From: Opitutales bacterium
GTDB taxonomy: Bacteria; Verrucomicrobiota; Verrucomicrobiia; Opitutales; UBA953
Assembly (NCBI GenBank): GCA_017531845.1
Contig: JAFXKI010000003.1
Location: 425,666-489,665, forward strand
Reading direction: 5' to 3'
Length of the DNA: 64,000 bases
The notes under the pieces were generated by a model, which was given only the letters and a program-made list of their open reading frames with translations, was not told where the DNA came from and did not search any database. A program made the translations under genes and the position numbers. Below are positions 61,204-64,000 of the stretch, piece by piece. Within the stretch, counting starts at the first letter, position 1, and each line of letters begins with the position of its first letter.

Positions 61204-62010
61204 TTATTTTGAATCTTCTCCTACAGCTCTCAACAAGCGCTTTCCTCCTGAACGAAGAACTGCTCTAAAATTTTTTATACACCAAATCCCCCAAAGCGTC
61301 AGATACAGTAAACGGGAACGTTTATTCCAGCCGTTTTTCAATAAAACAGCACGCACTTCCTGCCCGATTTTCCCGGATGATGTAATACTCTCCGGATGAT
61401 CACGAAATCGCATTACGGGAACGGCAATATGCTTTAACGGTTTTAACTTAAAACACCGTAACAAATAATCGTAATCACACGCGGCAGAAAACACTTCATC
61501 CGCGTAAAAACCGACTTTTCCCAACACCGAACGATGCAAAAACACCGTTCCATGACCGACGAAGGTTAATTGCTCCGAAGCTAATAGTCCTTTAAACGAA
61601 ACTTGAATCCCGCGTCGTATTCCACGGGAACGTCCCTGCTCATCTATTTTTACTAAATCACCATATACGCCTAAATATTTTGATTTATCCAAAGATTTAA
61701 GTTTTCCCGCTACACGAGAAACAACCGTAGGAGAAACGTAAAAATCATCCGAATTCAGTATCGCGATATATTCTCCCGTTGCAACACGCATCCCCTTATT
61801 AATTGCATCATACATATTTTTGTCTTTTTCCGAGACGAAATACGCGATTTTACTTTTATATTCGTTGATAATGGAAACCGTCCTATCTTTCGACGCACCA
61901 TCAATGACGATATACTCGATATCGGGATAATCTTGAGTAATGACGCTTTCTATCGTCTCCCGAATATATTTTTCGCTGTTGAAGCAAACGGTAATAATTG
62001 AAATTTTCAT
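61204..62010 (-). CDS. Glycosyltransferase, GT2 family
   Basis: The 268-residue protein is a GT-A fold enzyme with M-K-I-S-I-I-T-V-C-F-N-S, the D-G-A-S-K-D-R-T segment and the metal-binding L-N-S-D-D-F. A third acidic region lies near S-A-A-C-D-Y-D-Y-L. It closely resembles WcaA/colanic-acid type transferases. Its ATG overlaps the end of the acetyltransferase gene by a few bases, so both are in one operon. Three copies of the dispersed word occur in it. Confidence 0.9.
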   Translation of the reverse strand: MKISIITVCFNSEKYIRETIESVITQDYPDIEYIVIDGASKDRTVSIINEYKSKIAYFVSEKDKNMYDAINKGMRVATGEYIAILNSDDFYVSPTVVSRVAGKLKSLDKSKYLGVYGDLVKIDEQGRSRGIRRGIQVSFKGLLASEQLTFVGHGTVFLHRSVLGKVGFYADEVFSAACDYDYLLRCFKLKPLKHIAVPVMRFRDHPESITSSGKIGQEVRAVLLKNGWNKRSRLLYLTLWGIWCIKNFRAVLRSGGKRLLRAVGEDSK

Positions 62011-62613
62011 TTTTCTATCGGATAAATTTTCACAACTTTTGCCGGATTCCCTACAATAAGGCTACCGTCGGGATAATCCCCCTCAGTAACAACCGCACCT
62101 GCCCCAACGACGCAACATGCCCCCAACTTCACACCTTTCATTATTATTGCCCCCCCCCCCAATAAAACATCTTTCCCCGATAAAAACAGGGCTTTTGCGA
62201 ATTCTTTCAACAACATCCGGATTTCGGAAACGGAAGTCAACCGGATGAAAATCATGGTCGATAATTTTTACGTTTCCACCGACAAGTGTTCCTAATCCAA
62301 TTTCAATACGTTCTCGCGAATTCAATGTTACGCCAGATAGACCGACCTTATCCCCTATAATAATTTCAGCTCCATCATAGGCATAAATTATTGTGCGTTG
62401 AAAAAGTCCATAGAGGTTTGAATAAAAACAGCTATTCACCGTTACGCCAGTTCCCCATTTAATATTTCCTCGGAGGACCGGAAAGCCATTAAACCGAACA
62501 CGCTTTCTAAGCGTAATATTAGCAACAATTGCCCTAAACAAGAGCAATCCTCTATACGCAAAACTGCTCAAAATAGCCCGAGGCAAGCGAACAATGATAT
62601 ACAACAACATCAC
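62007..62613 (-). pseudogene. Hexapeptide acetyltransferase gene broken at a G11 tract (phase-off form)
   Basis: Two overlapping frames on the minus strand together encode one enzyme. The first (62613 to 62083) carries the N-terminus and hexapeptide turns up to S-P-V-F-I-G-E-R-C-F-I-G; the second (to 62007) continues A-I-I-M-K-G-V-K-L-G-A-C-C-V-V-G-A-G-A-V-V. They change over exactly at a run of 11 G (62150-62160). With 10 G the frames join into a normal 201-residue left-handed beta-helix acetyltransferase of the WcaF/LacA type. This suggests slipped-strand phase variation of O-acetylation; a base-calling error is the alternative. Confidence 0.8.
62150..62160 (-). repeat. Homopolymer tract G11 in the acetyltransferase gene
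   Basis: Eleven consecutive C on the plus strand (G on the coding strand) lie inside the coding region, exactly where the frame breaks. It is by far the longest G/C homopolymer seen in the window. Confidence 0.95.
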
Positions 62614-62617
62614 AAGA

Positions 62618-63829
62618 CTATTTCGTTTTCATCGAAGCATGAATATCTTCAATCAGCTTAGAAAATCGGCTACGCCAGCATGTCCAATTTAATTTCTCTC
62701 TAAACAACACCTTCCCCCGTTCCGAAAAGCGAGGAAACAACCCTCCATCCCAACAACGAACAATTTCAGATGCAAAATCCTCTCCTTTGGAAAACAGGGG
62801 AAGCAATATTCCGTTCCCATTGTGCTCTACGTAGCTTCCGACACCTCCTGTGTTATAAGAAAAAACAGGAAGCCCATAGGCAGCTGCTTCAGAAAAAACC
62901 ATCCCGGCACACTCTGCCTTTGTCGGAAGAATAAAAACATGAGCTCCTTTTACTAAATTTTCGAACTTAGCCATTTCCTCCGGAATATTCTTGTTCAAGC
63001 GCCCCAAAAACTGGACATAACGAGGAGATTCTGAAATGCCATCTCCGTCTGTCCCAATGACATCTAAAACAACATTCCTTCCGTATTTGAGCTTCAATAA
63101 TTTCGTTGCCTCGATTGCAATCGAAAGGCCTTTTCGTCGTGTATCAAAACCAATGAAAAGTAGCCTGAGTTCTTCATTCGTTTTAGGAAATATTTTCGTT
63201 TCGGGTAATTCCATCGCAGAAATATTTGCTCCTAACTGCCAAACTAGAATTTTGTCCTCTGCAACACGATAATGCTCAATCAAACTCCGTTTCGCCCAAT
63301 CGCTCGCGACAACAATCTTATCCGCACGTTGCGTAGATCGTCGTTCCGTCTCGTCTGCTAATCTCGAAAAAAATAAAAGGACTTTTTCCCCGTAATATCC
63401 ATTAAAATTATGAAATGTTGCATCAATGACAGCGACAATGGGAAGTTTTGTTCGGTAAAACGCACACGCCGTCAACCCGATACTCAAAACGAAATCAAAA
63501 CGCTTATCATCTATTTTAAACCTATTTGCCAAAACATCAGCGACAATAGGCAATCGAAGAATCGCAAAATTTTTCCTTACGATTTTAACGATTATCCAAT
63601 CTATACTTTTCACTAAAAACCAAAATGCCCGCAGAGCCGTTCCGGTAGGAGCAATCCACCGCACGTCACATCCTTGTTTTTCGAGCGCAGAAAATACGCC
63701 AAAGGGCGTTCCCGACCACGTCCTCCGATCTCGAGGATTTCCTTCACAAACAAAGGCGACTCGAGTTCCTTTTGAAGAAAACGTTCCCTCATACTCTTCT
63801 GTTGAATAAAGATTTTCGGTTTCTTTCAT
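62618..63829 (-). CDS. Glycosyltransferase, GT4 family
   Basis: The 403-residue GT-B protein has a Rossmann start at V-A-F-V-C-E-G-N-P, a central D-K-I-V-V-A-S-D-W-A-K region, R-L-L-F-I-G-F-D-T-R-R-K-G, and the C-terminal P-T-K-A-E-C-A-G-M-V-F-S-E-A-A-A with the acidic pair. The first 20 residues (M-K-E-T-E-N-L-Y-S) are a polar extension. It lies 4 bases upstream of the acetyltransferase gene. One copy of the dispersed word occurs, near 63708. Confidence 0.88.
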   Translation of the reverse strand: MKETENLYSTEEYEGTFSSKGTRVAFVCEGNPRDRRTWSGTPFGVFSALEKQGCDVRWIAPTGTALRAFWFLVKSIDWIIVKIVRKNFAILRLPIVADVLANRFKIDDKRFDFVLSIGLTACAFYRTKLPIVAVIDATFHNFNGYYGEKVLLFFSRLADETERRSTQRADKIVVASDWAKRSLIEHYRVAEDKILVWQLGANISAMELPETKIFPKTNEELRLLFIGFDTRRKGLSIAIEATKLLKLKYGRNVVLDVIGTDGDGISESPRYVQFLGRLNKNIPEEMAKFENLVKGAHVFILPTKAECAGMVFSEAAAYGLPVFSYNTGGVGSYVEHNGNGILLPLFSKGEDFASEIVRCWDGGLFPRFSERGKVLFREKLNWTCWRSRFSKLIEDIHASMKTK

Positions 63830-63852
63830 ATTTGCTTTTCTTTGAGTGTGTG

Positions 63853-64000
63853 CTACCTACGAATTCTTACCTGAAGGGCGTTTTCGATTGGGGTTTCGGA
63901 GATGAGGATGAGGTAGCCTCCGCCGCCGGCTCCGGAGATCTTGTGTCCGAGAGTGACGGGAGCGTATTTGGCAATCATTTCGTGAACGTCCGGCGGTGCC
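63853..64000 (-). CDS. C-terminal end of a GHMP kinase (HddA-like sugar kinase), partial
   Basis: The gene enters from the right edge; only its last 48 codons are visible. They read H-E-M-I-A-K-Y-A-P-V-T-L-G-H-K-I-S-G and A-G-G-G-G-Y-L-I, the third motif of GHMP kinases, then a short end with a TAG at 63853-63855. The form K-I-S-G-A-G-G-G-G-Y is typical of the D-glycero-D-manno-heptose 7-phosphate kinase (HddA) and related sugar kinases. It fits GDP-heptose synthesis for the polysaccharide cluster; the exact substrate is inferred. Confidence 0.75.
   Translation of the reverse strand, partial: APPDVHEMIAKYAPVTLGHKISGAGGGGYLILISETPIENALQVRIRR

Overview
The window looks like chromosomal DNA of a Gram-negative bacterium, most likely from the Verrucomicrobiota (Opitutae-like). 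Support comes from lipid A and LPS genes (lpxD, an LpxR-type deacylase, gmhB, glycosyltransferases) combined with a PEP-CTERM protein, an autotransporter with PATR-like passenger repeats, an mcsA-mcsB pair, a membrane pyrophosphatase and generally weak Shine-Dalgarno signals. The phylum call is an inference from gene content. No rRNA or tRNA gene was seen.

Layout: 1-11 kb holds a partial LpxR-like outer membrane deacylase, a small lipoprotein, an oppBC permease pair, a WbpM/FlaA1-type sugar dehydratase, ribF, gmhB, trxA, a Pro/Met-rich membrane protein, lpxD and an exported ankyrin protein. 11-20 kb holds an exported unknown, menG/ubiE, ispE, metG, a feoA-feoB-small-Cys-protein iron operon and an outer-membrane barrel. 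20-31 kb holds a sodium:solute symporter, a K+-dependent membrane pyrophosphatase, a TRIC channel, and a quality-control block (PP2C phosphatase, mcsB, mcsA, clpX, clpP), then a double ribbon-helix-helix protein with a histone-H1-like tail. 31-38 kb holds an SDR-like protein with a disordered tail, a proline racemase family enzyme, an EamA transporter, rpmH-rnpA-(yidD-nadD fusion)-rsfS and an Fe-type alcohol dehydrogenase. 38-43.6 kb is an accessory segment: a giant autotransporter with N-terminal pentapeptide repeats, a small unknown and an RHH regulator, bordered by duplicated copies of the alcohol dehydrogenase 3' end. 43.6-57.8 kb holds pfkA, a Bax-inhibitor-1 protein, an M60 peptidase, nnr, alaS, a three-gene NAD(P) transhydrogenase, a beta-CASP nuclease and a Nudix hydrolase. 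57.8-64 kb holds a PEP-CTERM protein and a more AT-rich surface-polysaccharide cluster that includes an acetyltransferase broken at a G11 tract.

The most striking signal is not a gene. The word CGTTCCCGC (reverse GCGGGAACG) is scattered through genes and gaps on both strands. I counted about 200 copies of its 7-base core by eye, where about 8 are expected by chance. Inverted pairs of it form the stems of many terminators. This is the arrangement known for DNA uptake sequences in Neisseriaceae and Pasteurellaceae. The word is scarce in the polysaccharide cluster and absent from pfkA. A second family of dispersed elements, hairpin-like arms built from degenerate 7-base tandem units, occupies at least five intergenic gaps.
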